Below are positions 14,827 through 23,313 of a stretch of DNA of 28,259 nt, piece by piece. Source of the stretch: RGIG8748 sp045532255. Lineage in GTDB: Bacteria > Bacillota > Clostridia > UMGS1810. Numbering within the stretch: the first letter of the stretch is position 1; each line of letters opens with the position of its first letter. The position numbers and the translations under genes were made by a program. A model generated the notes under the pieces. That model was given only the letters and a program-made list of their open reading frames with translations. It had not been told where the DNA came from and did not search any database. Where the stretch lies: contig JAZSFO010000077.1 in the NCBI GenBank assembly GCA_045532255.1, positions 1 to 28,259 of the forward strand. The letters are read 5' to 3'.

Positions 14827-15663
14827 TTATTGTATCAAGCTTTGCAAAAATGCAACAAACTCATCGCCTGTCACATCAATTGACATAATATGAAGCCATA
14901 CATTTCCCTGTTTTGCATACGCTTCTTTAGTAATATCATTTTGTATGATAACAAATTCCTTTTCGCCAATAAATGTCTTTTCATTAGAATTATATATGTT
15001 TTCTGCGTTTTTGTCAACAATAGATGCTGACACGCTGAGAAATTCATTAGGACTGTCTGTGTTATAAAATACATACTGAACCGTATCTTCTGTAACATTT
15101 CCTGTAGCCTTGTCGCTCACTATAGTAACTGTATCGGGAACAGATATCACCATGCCGTCAGGAACGGAAAGATTGCATTCAAGAATATCCCAACCAAGAT
15201 ATTTTGTGTATTCATCATACGGCATTTCTTCAATATTTATTTCGATACTTCTTGATTTTAACATTGAACCACCACCCGATGTTGCTTCCTCGGATGCTGT
15301 TTGGGGTGTTAGTTCGGATATTGGTGTAAAAACGTCCGAATTTTCTACAGCGGCATCTTCCATAGCTGTTTTTTTATTGGCAGTGTCAGGTACAGACTTA
15401 TGAATATCTTCTTTTATTGTTGTTTTGTTATCTTTCTGTACAGAGGATTTGTATAAAACCTTTGAGTTCTTGATGTTCTCTCCCTCATAGAACTTCGGAA
15501 CAAGGCTTAATGAAATTACAAGGGCTATGGATGCGGCACATAATATAGCGGGTTTATAGTTGAAATACGCTTTGTGCGAGGCTTTGTCATAAATTGAGTC
15601 AATTATTTTTCTGTCTGCATGAATGTTGTCATTGGCTTTTGTGTACAAATCTTCAAATTTCAA
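14827..15663 (-). CDS. Membrane anti-sigma factor candidate
   Basis: This 278-residue protein has a short cytoplasmic N-terminus (about 1-37), one membrane segment (about 38-55, AILCAASIALVISLSLV) and an extracellular part. That part contains a low-complexity linker and a C-terminal DUF4367-like domain (YLGWDILECNLSVPDGM ... GNVWLHIMSIDVTGDEF). This is the layout of an ECF anti-sigma factor. The start chosen is TTG at 15663, with GGGAGG ideally spaced before it; the TTG at 15681 precedes that site. It overlaps the sigma gene by 11 nt, so translation is coupled and 1:1 pairing is likely. The N-terminus lacks an obvious zinc-binding HxxxCxxC motif. The assignment rests on position and topology. 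Confidence 0.8.
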   Translation of the reverse strand: MKFEDLYTKANDNIHADRKIIDSIYDKASHKAYFNYKPAILCAASIALVISLSLVPKFYEGENIKNSKVLYKSSVQKDNKTTIKEDIHKSVPDTANKKTAMEDAAVENSDVFTPISELTPQTASEEATSGGGSMLKSRSIEINIEEMPYDEYTKYLGWDILECNLSVPDGMVISVPDTVTIVSDKATGNVTEDTVQYVFYNTDSPNEFLSVSASIVDKNAENIYNSNEKTFIGEKEFVIIQNDITKEAYAKQGNVWLHIMSIDVTGDEFVAFLQSLIQ

Positions 15664-16144
15664 TTTCTGACCTCCCTTCAAGCATTCCTCTAAGCATTTC
15701 TCTTCCTCGGTGAAGCTGAGATTTAACTGTTGTTTCCTTAATCTTGAGATATTTTGAAATCTCCTTTACAGTTAACTGTTCGTAATAAAACAGATGAATA
15801 ACCAGTCTGTATTTTTTGGGAAGTTTGGCAACAGTCAGATATATATCTTCATGTTCGGGCATTTCAAAGCTTATGTCCTCGGTTAAGGGTACGGTTTTCT
15901 TACTCCATGTATTATTGAAGCTGCTTTTGATGCAGTTAATAGTAACTCTTATCAGCCATGCCTTGATATGCTCCTCGCTTTCGAAATGCTTGTTTGTTTT
16001 TATGTATCTGATAAACACTTCCTGCAAAACATCATCGGCACGGTGGGTATCCTGAGTCTGCGACAATGCTAATCTGTATACCGTATCAAAATATTTTTCA
16101 ATAATTGCATGCTTGTAAGAGTCATTATCAGCATGGTGCAGCAC
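15653..16144 (-). CDS. ECF-type sigma factor
   Basis: This 163-residue sigma-70 family protein has only regions 2 and 4. Region 2 covers about 13-80 (YFDTVYRLALSQTQDTHRADDVLQEVFIRYI). Region 4 covers about 105-155, with the helix-turn-helix LTVKEISKYLKIKETTVKSQLHRGR (abridged here: LTVKEISKYL then TTVKSQLHRGREML). It starts at GTG 16144. A stop codon sits just upstream in frame, so no longer start exists, and GGGGAG lies about 10 nt before it. It probably directs its own operon, given an ECF-like element upstream, and is held inactive by the adjacent membrane protein until an envelope signal arrives. The signal is unknown. Confidence 0.93.
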   Translation of the reverse strand: MLHHADNDSYKHAIIEKYFDTVYRLALSQTQDTHRADDVLQEVFIRYIKTNKHFESEEHIKAWLIRVTINCIKSSFNNTWSKKTVPLTEDISFEMPEHEDIYLTVAKLPKKYRLVIHLFYYEQLTVKEISKYLKIKETTVKSQLHRGREMLRGMLEGRSEIEI

Positions 16145-16170
16145 CCTTTATTCACTCCCCTCATATATAA

Positions 16171-16197
16171 TACCATCAAGTGATGCAAAAGGTTGCA
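16171..16197 (-). promoter_or_regulatory. Candidate autoregulated ECF promoter
   Basis: The minus strand carries TGCAACC (16197-16191), a 16-nt spacer and GGTA (16174-16171). This fits the general ECF pattern of an AAC-type -35 and a (C/G)GTA-type -10. It lies 27 nt before the sigma gene. No good sigma-A pair was found here. An 8-bp perfect inverted repeat, TGATGCAA/TTGCATCA (16181-16200), overlaps the -35 and could bind another regulator. Confidence 0.5.
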
Positions 16198-16208
16198 TCA
16201 AAATTAGC

Positions 16209-16241
16209 AAAAAATGGCGGACTTTAATAAAAAATCCGCCA
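16209..16241 (-). terminator. Terminator of the pyrH-rnj operon
   Basis: TGGCGGA and TCCGCCA arms (16215-16241), extended inward by T/A pairs, are followed by TTTTTT on the minus strand. The stem starts 8 nt after the rnj stop codon. Confidence 0.9.
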
Positions 16242-16249
16242 CCATTATA

Positions 16250-17914
16250 TTACACTTCCATTATGACCGGCAAAATCATGGGTTTTCTTTTAGTTTCTGC
16301 ATAAAGCCTTTCGGAAACCTTTGATTTGATTTGTGTTTTAATTGTGTTCCAGTCGCGAATATTATTTTTCTCGCAGTTGTCAAGACAACTCTTTGCCATA
16401 GAACGGATTTCTTCCATAAGATTCTCTGATTCGCGGACATATACAAAGCCTCTTGAAATAATATCAGGTCCTGCCATAACACATCCGCTTGCACCGTCGA
16501 TGGAAACCACAATAACTATAAGACCGTCCTCAGCAAGATGTTTTCTGTCACGAAGTACAATATTTCCGACATCTCCTACTCCAAGTCCGTCTACAAATAC
16601 TCTTCCCGAGGGTACTGTTTCTGTTGCTTTTGCAGAGCCGGAGCTTATTTCAAAAACCTTTCCGTTTTCCAAAATGAATATATTGCTTTTATCAATACCC
16701 ATAAATGCAGCTAATTCAGCATGCTTTTTAAGATGAGTATATTCACCATGGACGGGTATAAAATATTTAGGCTTTGTAAGAGCCATAATGATTTTGAGTT
16801 CTTCCTGACATGCATGTCCCGAAACATGAACATTTGCATCTCTTTCGTGAATTACCTCTGCACCTTTTTTGGAAAGCTCATTGACAACATTTGATACCAG
16901 CTTCTCGTTTCCCGGGATAGGATTAGCCGATACTATAACCAAATCACCCGGTGTAACAGACACCTTGCGATGCTCATTGTATGCCATTCTGTAAAGAGCA
17001 CTCATAGGCTCTCCCTGACTGCCTGTTGTAATAATAACAAGCTGATTTGGCTGATATTTGTTTATGCTGTCAATATCAATAAGTATACCGCTTGGAAGCT
17101 TAAGATAACCCAGAGTTGCTGCAACTTCTATAAGGTTAATCATGCTTCTTCCCGATACTGCAACCTTTCTTTTGTTGGCGTGTGCAGCGTTTATGATTTG
17201 TTGTATTCTGTGTACATTTGATGCAAATGTTGCAACGATTATTCTCTTGTCCGTAGAAGGAAATACAGAATCAAATGTATGTCCGACAAGGCTTTCTGAC
17301 ATTGTAAAGCCAGCTCTCTCTGCATTGGTGCTGTCGCTCATAAGTGCAAGAACGCCTTTTTTTCCAAGCTCTCCGAGTCTTGTAAGATCTATCATTTCAC
17401 CGTTTATGGGTGAAGAGTCTATCTTGAAATCCCCTGTGTGAATTATAGTGCCCAGAGGTGTTTGGATTGCAAGTGCAACCGCATCTGCTATGGAATGATT
17501 TGTCCTGATAAACTCAACAGAAACAGAGCCAAGTTTAATAACATCTCCGGGATGAACAATATTGAGCTTGCTTCCTGCAAGAAGATTGTGCTCCTTGAGT
17601 TTGTTTTGAACAAGACCAAGTGTGAGATTGGTTCCGTATACGGGGATAGAAATTTCCTTAAGAAGATAAGGAAGTGCTCCTATGTGGTCTTCATGACCAT
17701 GAGTAAGAACTATTCCTCTGAGTTTATCGCTGTTTTTTATAACATAAGAAAAATCAGGAATAACTATATCTATACCCAAAAGTTCTTCATCGGGGAAAGC
17801 CATTCCGCAATCGATAATCATCATATCGTTACCATACTCTATAACGGTAAAGTTCTTTCCTATTTCCCCGAGACCTCCGAGAGGGATTATTTTCAGTTTT
17901 GATTTTTTTGCCAC
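16250..17914 (-). CDS. rnj: Ribonuclease J
   Basis: This 554-residue metallo-beta-lactamase/beta-CASP ribonuclease combines 5'-to-3' exonuclease and endonuclease activity and takes part in mRNA turnover and rRNA maturation. Zinc ligands are visible in THGHEDHIG (H72, H74, D76, H77), NHSIAD (H140) and HTGDFK (H159, D162). The beta-CASP parts include SDSTNAERAG, ATFASNVHRIQQ, VHVSGHA and IPVHGEYTHL. The C-terminal domain ends in RKPMILPVIMEV. The length equals the usual ~555. It starts at GTG 17914 behind GGAGG. It is the last gene of the operon, 34 nt after rseP. Confidence 0.97.
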   Translation of the reverse strand: MAKKSKLKIIPLGGLGEIGKNFTVIEYGNDMMIIDCGMAFPDEELLGIDIVIPDFSYVIKNSDKLRGIVLTHGHEDHIGALPYLLKEISIPVYGTNLTLGLVQNKLKEHNLLAGSKLNIVHPGDVIKLGSVSVEFIRTNHSIADAVALAIQTPLGTIIHTGDFKIDSSPINGEMIDLTRLGELGKKGVLALMSDSTNAERAGFTMSESLVGHTFDSVFPSTDKRIIVATFASNVHRIQQIINAAHANKRKVAVSGRSMINLIEVAATLGYLKLPSGILIDIDSINKYQPNQLVIITTGSQGEPMSALYRMAYNEHRKVSVTPGDLVIVSANPIPGNEKLVSNVVNELSKKGAEVIHERDANVHVSGHACQEELKIIMALTKPKYFIPVHGEYTHLKKHAELAAFMGIDKSNIFILENGKVFEISSGSAKATETVPSGRVFVDGLGVGDVGNIVLRDRKHLAEDGLIVIVVSIDGASGCVMAGPDIISRGFVYVRESENLMEEIRSMAKSCLDNCEKNNIRDWNTIKTQIKSKVSERLYAETKRKPMILPVIMEV

Positions 17915-17948
17915 AATTTACCTCCATTTCTTATTTTGACATATACTT

Positions 17949-18995
17949 TCACGAAATCAGTTTTCCGATATCCAAAAATGTAATTGCAATCATCAACAAA
18001 ATGAGAAGTGCAAATCCGATAAAATGCACATACCCCTCTTTTTCTTTGTCAATGGGTTTTCTGCGTATAAGCTCAAGAAGAATAAAAAATATCCTACCTC
18101 CGTCAAGTGCAGGAAGAGGCAAAAGATTAACAACTCCCAGGTTTATGCTTATAAGTGCAGCAAGACTCATTACATTCAAGAGACTTCTTATAAAATTATA
18201 TGCCATACCCTCTTTTGCAGCATTTCCGATTTCGTTTACTATTCCAACAGGACCGCTCATGTTGGATAATGAGATTTTTCCTGTGAGCAAATCTGCAAAA
18301 GAACTTATAACTATCTTTACCACAAAGACACTCTGTCTGTACGATGCGGTAATAACATTCAATAAATTCGGTTTTATAGCCATAGGTTTGAAACCGTATA
18401 GCTTTCCCTCGTATCCTTTAATGGACGAAGGCTCTGTTTCTGCGACAAAAACCTTATCATTTCGCCTTATGGTTATTTTGGTTTTTGTCATGCCGTTTTT
18501 GCTTACAAAATAATTTACATCATTGTAATCACGGATGGCAGAAGAATAGTTTTCTCCCTCCATTTTGATGATTTCGTCACCGACTTCAATACCTGCTAAC
18601 GAAAATGCACTATCTGGAATAATTGTACCCACTTTGTTTGTTATAATACCCTCGGACGAAAAAAACAATATGCAAAAAAGCACAAATCCCAAAACAAAAT
18701 TCAAAAATGCACCCGAAAAGAGCACAAATAGTCTGGCAATCGGTTTTTTATTACAAAAGGCATTTATATCATCAGATTTTTCGTCCTCGCCCTCAAGTTT
18801 GACATATCCCCCTATTGGAAGCGCCCTCAGAGAATAAGCGGTTTTTGAGGTTGTAAATGAAAAGAGCCTAGGTCCCATGCCGACAGAAAATTCATGTACA
18901 GTCATACCTGTAATCTTTGCAGCGGCAAAGTGACCGAATTCATGTATTGCAATAATAAGACAAAAAACTAAAATTGTATAAACTGCCGTAAGCAT
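17949..18995 (-). CDS. rseP: Site-2 intramembrane metalloprotease RseP
   Basis: This 348-residue membrane zinc protease of the RseP/RasP (M50) family cuts transmembrane anti-sigma factors and leftover signal peptides. The catalytic HEFGH (H18, E19, H22) is in the first membrane helix. A single PDZ domain covers about 115-195, and the second zinc-site motif NLLPLPALDGG (D298) is in a later helix. MSGPVGIV (246-253) is the family signature between them. Its ATG follows the dxr stop after only 2 nt, with AAAGGATG inside the end of dxr. It could act on the anti-sigma factor at 14827-15663, but that is speculation. Confidence 0.96.
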   Translation of the reverse strand: MLTAVYTILVFCLIIAIHEFGHFAAAKITGMTVHEFSVGMGPRLFSFTTSKTAYSLRALPIGGYVKLEGEDEKSDDINAFCNKKPIARLFVLFSGAFLNFVLGFVLFCILFFSSEGIITNKVGTIIPDSAFSLAGIEVGDEIIKMEGENYSSAIRDYNDVNYFVSKNGMTKTKITIRRNDKVFVAETEPSSIKGYEGKLYGFKPMAIKPNLLNVITASYRQSVFVVKIVISSFADLLTGKISLSNMSGPVGIVNEIGNAAKEGMAYNFIRSLLNVMSLAALISINLGVVNLLPLPALDGGRIFFILLELIRRKPIDKEKEGYVHFIGFALLILLMIAITFLDIGKLIS

Positions 18996-18997
18996 AT

Positions 18998-20146
18998 TTA
19001 CATCCTTTCTGCAATTTCCGTGGCGAGCATACGAGAGACGCTGTCGGTCTCCAGAACTGTCTCAAGTGTTGCGGGTACATTATTCACTTTATTCATTGTA
19101 TCCTCTACAACACGGGCAATATCCGTAAAGCCTATCCTGCCTTCAAGAAATGCACCTACAGCAATCTCGTTGGCGGCATTCATGACAGCAGGCATTATGC
19201 CTCCTTGCTTAATTGCTTTGTATGCAAGAGCAAGACAACGGAATGTTTCGGTATCTGCATGTTCAAATGTGAGTGTATGAATATCAAATAAATTAAGTCG
19301 CTGAGCTATTCTTTTCTCTCTTTTTGGATAATTGATTGCATACTGTATTGGAAGTCTCATATCAGGGACTCCCATTTGAGCAATTACAGAGCCGTCGCAA
19401 AATTCCACCATAGAATGAACAATACTTTGACGGTGTACATATACTTCGATATCCGAAACATCCACTCCAAAAAGCCATTTGGCTTCTATAACCTCAAGGC
19501 CTTTGTTCATAAGGGTTGCAGAATCTATTGTGATTTTGGCACCCATATTCCAATTGGGATGCTGGAGAGCGTCCGATGCCCTGACATCTCTTAGCTGAGA
19601 AAGGGATTTGCCAAAAAAAGGTCCGCCTGAGCATGTAAGAAGAATTTTGCTAACTTCATCATGTGTTCCTGACATAATTGATTGAAAAACAGCACAGTGT
19701 TCACTGTCAACAGGAATAATGTCAACATTGTTTTTCTTTGCAAGGGGCATGATGAACTCTCCGCCTGTAACAAGAGTTTCCTTGTTGGCAAGAAGAATTT
19801 TTTTGCCCGAATTTATGGCATCTACTGTCGGTCTTAAGCCTACATTACCCACAACCGCAGTAAGAACCATTTGAGCATCCTTATGGCAGGAAATTTCCGG
19901 AAGATTATCTTCTCCCGCAAGGACATTGACACTTGTATCGCTAAGAGCGAGCTTTAACTCATTGTATTTATCTTTGTTACCTATGCAAACCGTCTTAACA
20001 TTATATTTACGGGCCTGCTCAGACAGTAAATCAACATTGGAATTTGCAGATAATGCAACAATTTGTATATCGTCCTGTCTGTCAGCAACATCCAGGCATT
20101 GTCTGCCTATGGAACCGGTTGAACCCAGCAGTGCAATTTTTTTCAT
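18998..20146 (-). CDS. dxr: 1-deoxy-D-xylulose 5-phosphate reductoisomerase
   Basis: This 382-residue enzyme (398 in E. coli) makes 2-C-methyl-D-erythritol 4-phosphate from DXP with NADPH, the committed step of the MEP isoprenoid pathway. The NADPH-binding GSTGSIG is at 8-14. The metal-site DSEH is at 147-150, and the substrate regions LLTCSGGPF and HPNWNMGAKITIDSATLMNK follow, then GLEVIEAKWLF. AGGGGA lies before the ATG. It is placed between cdsA and rseP, a common bacterial order, and feeds precursors to UppS in the same operon. Confidence 0.97.
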   Translation of the reverse strand: MKKIALLGSTGSIGRQCLDVADRQDDIQIVALSANSNVDLLSEQARKYNVKTVCIGNKDKYNELKLALSDTSVNVLAGEDNLPEISCHKDAQMVLTAVVGNVGLRPTVDAINSGKKILLANKETLVTGGEFIMPLAKKNNVDIIPVDSEHCAVFQSIMSGTHDEVSKILLTCSGGPFFGKSLSQLRDVRASDALQHPNWNMGAKITIDSATLMNKGLEVIEAKWLFGVDVSDIEVYVHRQSIVHSMVEFCDGSVIAQMGVPDMRLPIQYAINYPKREKRIAQRLNLFDIHTLTFEHADTETFRCLALAYKAIKQGGIMPAVMNAANEIAVGAFLEGRIGFTDIARVVEDTMNKVNNVPATLETVLETDSVSRMLATEIAERM

Positions 20147-20161
20147 ATAATTTCCCCTATT

Positions 20162-20980
20162 TTATGCAATAACCGAAAAAATAACCGTAAAATAATACAC
20201 CGTAGGCGCTACAAAGAGAACAGAATCAAATCTGTCAAGTATTCCTCCGTGACCGGGAAGAAGATTGCTGTAATCCTTAATGCCGTATTCTCTTTTGATT
20301 GCCGAAGCGGTCAAATCACCAAGCTGTGACATAGCTCCTGCTATTATTGCCATAAAAAACAAAGCAAAGTAGTTAACACTAAGATTAAATCCAAGTGAGC
20401 ATACAATGGCAAATATCATGTTGAATATTACACTTCCGACAAGTCCGCCGATTGAGCCTTCTATCGTTTTCTTTGGGCTGATAGCAGGGATAAGTTTGTT
20501 TCTGCCGAATTTAATTCCTACAAAGTAAGCCAGGGTGTCCGAAAGCCACGCTGTTATAAAAATAAACCACATGATATAGTTTCCGTAAGAAAGTTTTCTG
20601 ACAAGGATTATATGTGCAAAAAGAAATGAGACATATAATGTTTGAAAGAATATGCTTGCAACAGATGAAAAATCGCACTTATCATGGCAAAAGATAAGAT
20701 ATGCAAGTAGTGCAAAACCATATAAAAACAGCATTACACCGAGTGCAAGTGCAGGACTCTCAGTGAAGCCTATCACAATAAATGTAATGATTGTATATGC
20801 ATAGCTGAACATACACAGCTTATTTTGCTCACGCAAGATTCCTGTTGCATTGTATATTTCGCTAAGACCGATAAGGGCAACAAGTGCAAGAACAAGGGAA
20901 ATAATTCTCACATCCATACACAGAATTGCTATAAGAAATATTGCACCGATAAATCCGACTGTAACTCGTTGTTTGAGCAA
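20162..20980 (-). CDS. cdsA: Phosphatidate cytidylyltransferase
   Basis: This integral membrane enzyme makes CDP-diacylglycerol from phosphatidic acid and CTP for phospholipid synthesis. It has about seven hydrophobic segments and the family signature SDTLAYFVGIKFGRNKLIP followed by SPKKTIEGSIGG near the middle and C-terminus, then LPGHGGILDRFDS. The TTG at 20980 is preferred as the start (272 residues, MLKQRVTVGFIG) because GGAGG lies 8 nt before it. The GTG at 20989 overlaps that ribosome binding site. With the TTG start only 1 nt separates it from uppS. Confidence 0.93.
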   Translation of the reverse strand: MLKQRVTVGFIGAIFLIAILCMDVRIISLVLALVALIGLSEIYNATGILREQNKLCMFSYAYTIITFIVIGFTESPALALGVMLFLYGFALLAYLIFCHDKCDFSSVASIFFQTLYVSFLFAHIILVRKLSYGNYIMWFIFITAWLSDTLAYFVGIKFGRNKLIPAISPKKTIEGSIGGLVGSVIFNMIFAIVCSLGFNLSVNYFALFFMAIIAGAMSQLGDLTASAIKREYGIKDYSNLLPGHGGILDRFDSVLFVAPTVYYFTVIFSVIA

Positions 20981-20981
20981 A

Positions 20982-21725
20982 TCAAACACCTCCGTATCTT
21001 CTGTTCCTTTTCTGAAAATCAGAAATTGCCTTTAATAAATCATCCTTAGTAAAATCAGGCCAATTGATATCAGAAAACCAAAACTCGCTATATGCACTTT
21101 GCCACATAAGAAAATTACTGAGTCTTAGTTCTCCGCTTGGACGTATAATAAGGTCAGGGTCAGGCATATAGTATGTATAAAGATTGTTTTGAATATGTTC
21201 CTCGGTGATATCCTCGGGCGAAAGCTCTCCGCATTTTACCCTGTCTGCCAAGGTTTTGACAGCGTTTACTATATCTTCCCTTCCGCCGTAATTGATTGCA
21301 ATATTCATGGTAATCTTACTGTTATGCTTTGTTGCATTCTCTACTATATCTATTTTCTCCAGAATTTCCTGAGACAAACCCTCTCTTTTGCCTATAATAC
21401 GAATTCTTATGTCCTCGCCTCCAAGAAGCCTTTCGTAATCGTCAAGGTACATAACCATAAGTTTCATAAGAGATTCTACCTCTTTGGTAGGTCTTTTCCA
21501 GTTTTCTGTAGAAAAAGCATAGTATGTAATATATCGTATGCCGATATCACCGGCAAAACGGGTAATTTTTTCGAGGGTTTTTGCACCCTGACTATGACCC
21601 GCACTGCGGGGAAGTCCTCTCTTTTTCGCCCATCTTCCGTTACCATCCATAATAATTCCTATGTGTGTGGGCAGATTGTTATAGTCAACGAGGACATCAT
21701 CTTTTTTTGTTTTTTTAAAAAACAT
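20982..21725 (-). CDS. uppS: Undecaprenyl diphosphate synthase (isoprenyl transferase)
   Basis: This 247-residue cis-prenyltransferase makes the C55 lipid carrier for cell-wall synthesis. The motif HIGIIMDGNGRWAKKRGLPR contains the catalytic D27. YYAFSTENWKRP is in the middle. The C-terminal substrate/metal part DLIIRPSGELRLSNFLMWQ is followed by YSEFWFSDINWPDF. AGGTGA precedes the ATG. A large hairpin separates it from frr. Confidence 0.97.
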   Translation of the reverse strand: MFFKKTKKDDVLVDYNNLPTHIGIIMDGNGRWAKKRGLPRSAGHSQGAKTLEKITRFAGDIGIRYITYYAFSTENWKRPTKEVESLMKLMVMYLDDYERLLGGEDIRIRIIGKREGLSQEILEKIDIVENATKHNSKITMNIAINYGGREDIVNAVKTLADRVKCGELSPEDITEEHIQNNLYTYYMPDPDLIIRPSGELRLSNFLMWQSAYSEFWFSDINWPDFTKDDLLKAISDFQKRNRRYGGV

Positions 21726-21766
21726 TTAATCACCTGAAAAATAATTTTGTGTAAAATCGCACAAAT

Positions 21767-21802
21767 TTCCAAGTGTTGCTTTGTATGAAGCAACACTTGG
21801 AA
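21767..21802 (-). terminator. Long hairpin between frr and uppS
   Basis: A perfect 15-bp stem (arms 21767-21781 and 21788-21802; core CCAAGTGTTGC) has a 6-nt loop. It starts 8 nt past the frr stop codon. The following minus-strand bases (ATTTGTG) are a poor T run, and no promoter is visible before uppS. A partial terminator or an RNA-processing/stability element is more likely than a full operon end. Confidence 0.65.
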
Positions 21803-21810
21803 GCATTTTG

Positions 21811-22365
21811 TCAAACTTCAAGAATTTCCTTTTCTTTAGAAGCAATTATTGAATCTATATCCTTAATAAAGTTGTCGGTGAGCTTTTGAATGTCTTTTTC
21901 AAGATTTTTTACATCATCTTCTGTGATTTCACCGTTTTTCTTCTGCACCTTTGCATCTTCCATTGCGTCTCTTCTGATTGAGCGGATTGCAACCTTGGAG
22001 TCCTCACCTTTCTTACGGATTCCCTTAACAAGCTCTTTTCTTCTTTCTTCTGTAAGAGGCGGGAAATTAAGTCTTACGGCTTTACCGTCATTGTTAGGGG
22101 TAATGCCTATGTCGGACTTAAGAATTGCTTTTTCTATTTCGCCGAGAATGCTTGCATCCCAAGGCTGAATAAGTATGCTTCTTGCATCAGGAACACTTAC
22201 GCTTGCTATCTGTGTAAGCGGTGACTGTGCTCCGTAATACTCCACAGTAACCTTATCTAATATTGCAGGATTTGCTCTTCCTGCACGGACTGCTTTCATT
22301 TCTGACTCGAGAACAGAAATAGTTTTTTTCATCTTATCTTCAAATATATTGAGATTACCTGACAT
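21811..22365 (-). CDS. frr: Ribosome recycling factor
   Basis: This 184-residue cytoplasmic factor works with EF-G to split the post-termination ribosome. The length is the usual 185. Conserved parts are VRAGRANPAILDKVTVEYYG, APL-type QSPLTQIASVSVPDAR, IQPWD, IGITPNNDGKAVRLNFPPLTEERR (abridged) and the C-terminal helical region ending in KEKEILEV. AAAAGGAGG precedes the ATG. It is 14 nt after pyrH, the near-universal pyrH-frr pair. Confidence 0.98.
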   Translation of the reverse strand: MSGNLNIFEDKMKKTISVLESEMKAVRAGRANPAILDKVTVEYYGAQSPLTQIASVSVPDARSILIQPWDASILGEIEKAILKSDIGITPNNDGKAVRLNFPPLTEERRKELVKGIRKKGEDSKVAIRSIRRDAMEDAKVQKKNGEITEDDVKNLEKDIQKLTDNFIKDIDSIIASKEKEILEV

Positions 22366-22379
22366 TTTATATCCTCCTT

Positions 22380-23087
22380 TTAATCATTGGAAACCAATGT
22401 GCCTATTTCTTCACCTTTAAGAACTCTGATAATATTCTGCGGGTCATCAAGACCGAATACTCTTATCGGAATATCATTATCCATACAAAGCGAGGTTGCG
22501 GTAGAATCCATTACACCCAAACCTCTGTTAAGAACCTCTTTGTATGAAAGAGCATCAAACTTGACAGCATCGGGGTTAAGATTGGGGTCGCTGTCGTAAA
22601 CAGCATCTACCTTCTTTGCAAGAAGAATGATATCTGCATCTATCTCCGCTGCACGAAGTGCGGCAGTAGTGTCTGTGGAAAAGAACGGATTACCTGTTCC
22701 GCAGCCGAATATAACAATTCTGCCTTTGTCGAGGTGTCTTGCTGCCTTGCCACGAATGTATGGCTCGGCTATCTGACGCATTTCTATTGCGGTTTGTACT
22801 CTGGTGGGAACACCTCTCTGCTCAAGTGCATCCTGAAGTGCAAGAGAGTTGATTACAGTTGCAAGCATACCCATATGGTCTGCTCTTGTTCTGTCCATCT
22901 GCTGACTGCTTCTGCCTCTCCAGAAGTTACCTCCGCCGACTACAATTGCAATTTCTACACCAAGTTCAAGTGCTTCCTTGACTTTGTCGGTAATTCTGCC
23001 GATTGTCTCTTCGCAAAGACCGAAGTGCTTGTCACCTGCAAGAGCCTCACCGCTCAATTTCAAAAGAACTCTTTTGTATTTAGGCAT
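22380..23087 (-). CDS. pyrH: Uridylate kinase
   Basis: This 235-residue enzyme of the amino-acid-kinase fold phosphorylates UMP to UDP. Conserved parts are LLKLSGEALAG at the N-terminus, VVGGGNFWRGR, DRTRADHMGMLATVINSLAL, GCGTGNPFFSTDTTAALRA and KKVDAVYDSDP. GGAGG precedes the ATG. It is the first gene of the operon pyrH-frr-uppS-cdsA-dxr-rseP-rnj. The usual upstream partners rpsB and tsf are absent, and a BspA-type gene lies there instead. Confidence 0.98.
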   Translation of the reverse strand: MPKYKRVLLKLSGEALAGDKHFGLCEETIGRITDKVKEALELGVEIAIVVGGGNFWRGRSSQQMDRTRADHMGMLATVINSLALQDALEQRGVPTRVQTAIEMRQIAEPYIRGKAARHLDKGRIVIFGCGTGNPFFSTDTTAALRAAEIDADIILLAKKVDAVYDSDPNLNPDAVKFDALSYKEVLNRGLGVMDSTATSLCMDNDIPIRVFGLDDPQNIIRVLKGEEIGTLVSND

Positions 23088-23142
23088 GATTTTATCCTCC
23101 GATAATTTATTTTGATTTTAAGGTTCATAATACACTATAGTG

Positions 23143-23171
23143 ATTATAACATAGCACGCTGTCAATTGCAA
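23143..23171 (-). promoter_or_regulatory. Promoter of the pyrH operon
   Basis: The minus strand has TTGCAA (23171-23166), a 17-nt spacer and TATAAT (23148-23143) with an extended -10 TGT just before it. TTGACA also occurs but is only 11 nt from TATAAT, so TTGCAA is taken as the -35. Confidence 0.85.
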
Positions 23172-23282
23172 GGCATTTTTTTACAACATACTCCTCAAAA
23201 AATAAAATCCGTATTCAATGTTATATGCAAATTATTGGAAAATATTCTTTATAATCATAACCACCCGTCCAATTGCATTGGA

Positions 23283-23313
23283 AAGACGGTTGCATAAAAT
23301 TTGCAACCGTCTT
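23283..23313 (-). terminator. Hairpin downstream of the BspA-type gene
   Basis: AAGACGGTTGCA and TGCAACCGTCTT form a perfect 12-bp stem with a 7-nt loop. It begins about 75 nt after the stop codon. The T run on the minus strand is only TTT. A second, mutually exclusive pairing overlaps its downstream arm (CCAAT/ATTGG with flanking CCGT/ACGG, about 23264-23289). Confidence 0.7.

Noticed and set aside
17438..18513. Plus-strand ORFs of 154 and 204 codons opposite rnj and rseP
   Set aside because: They are shadow frames of two well-conserved genes, with no start signals.
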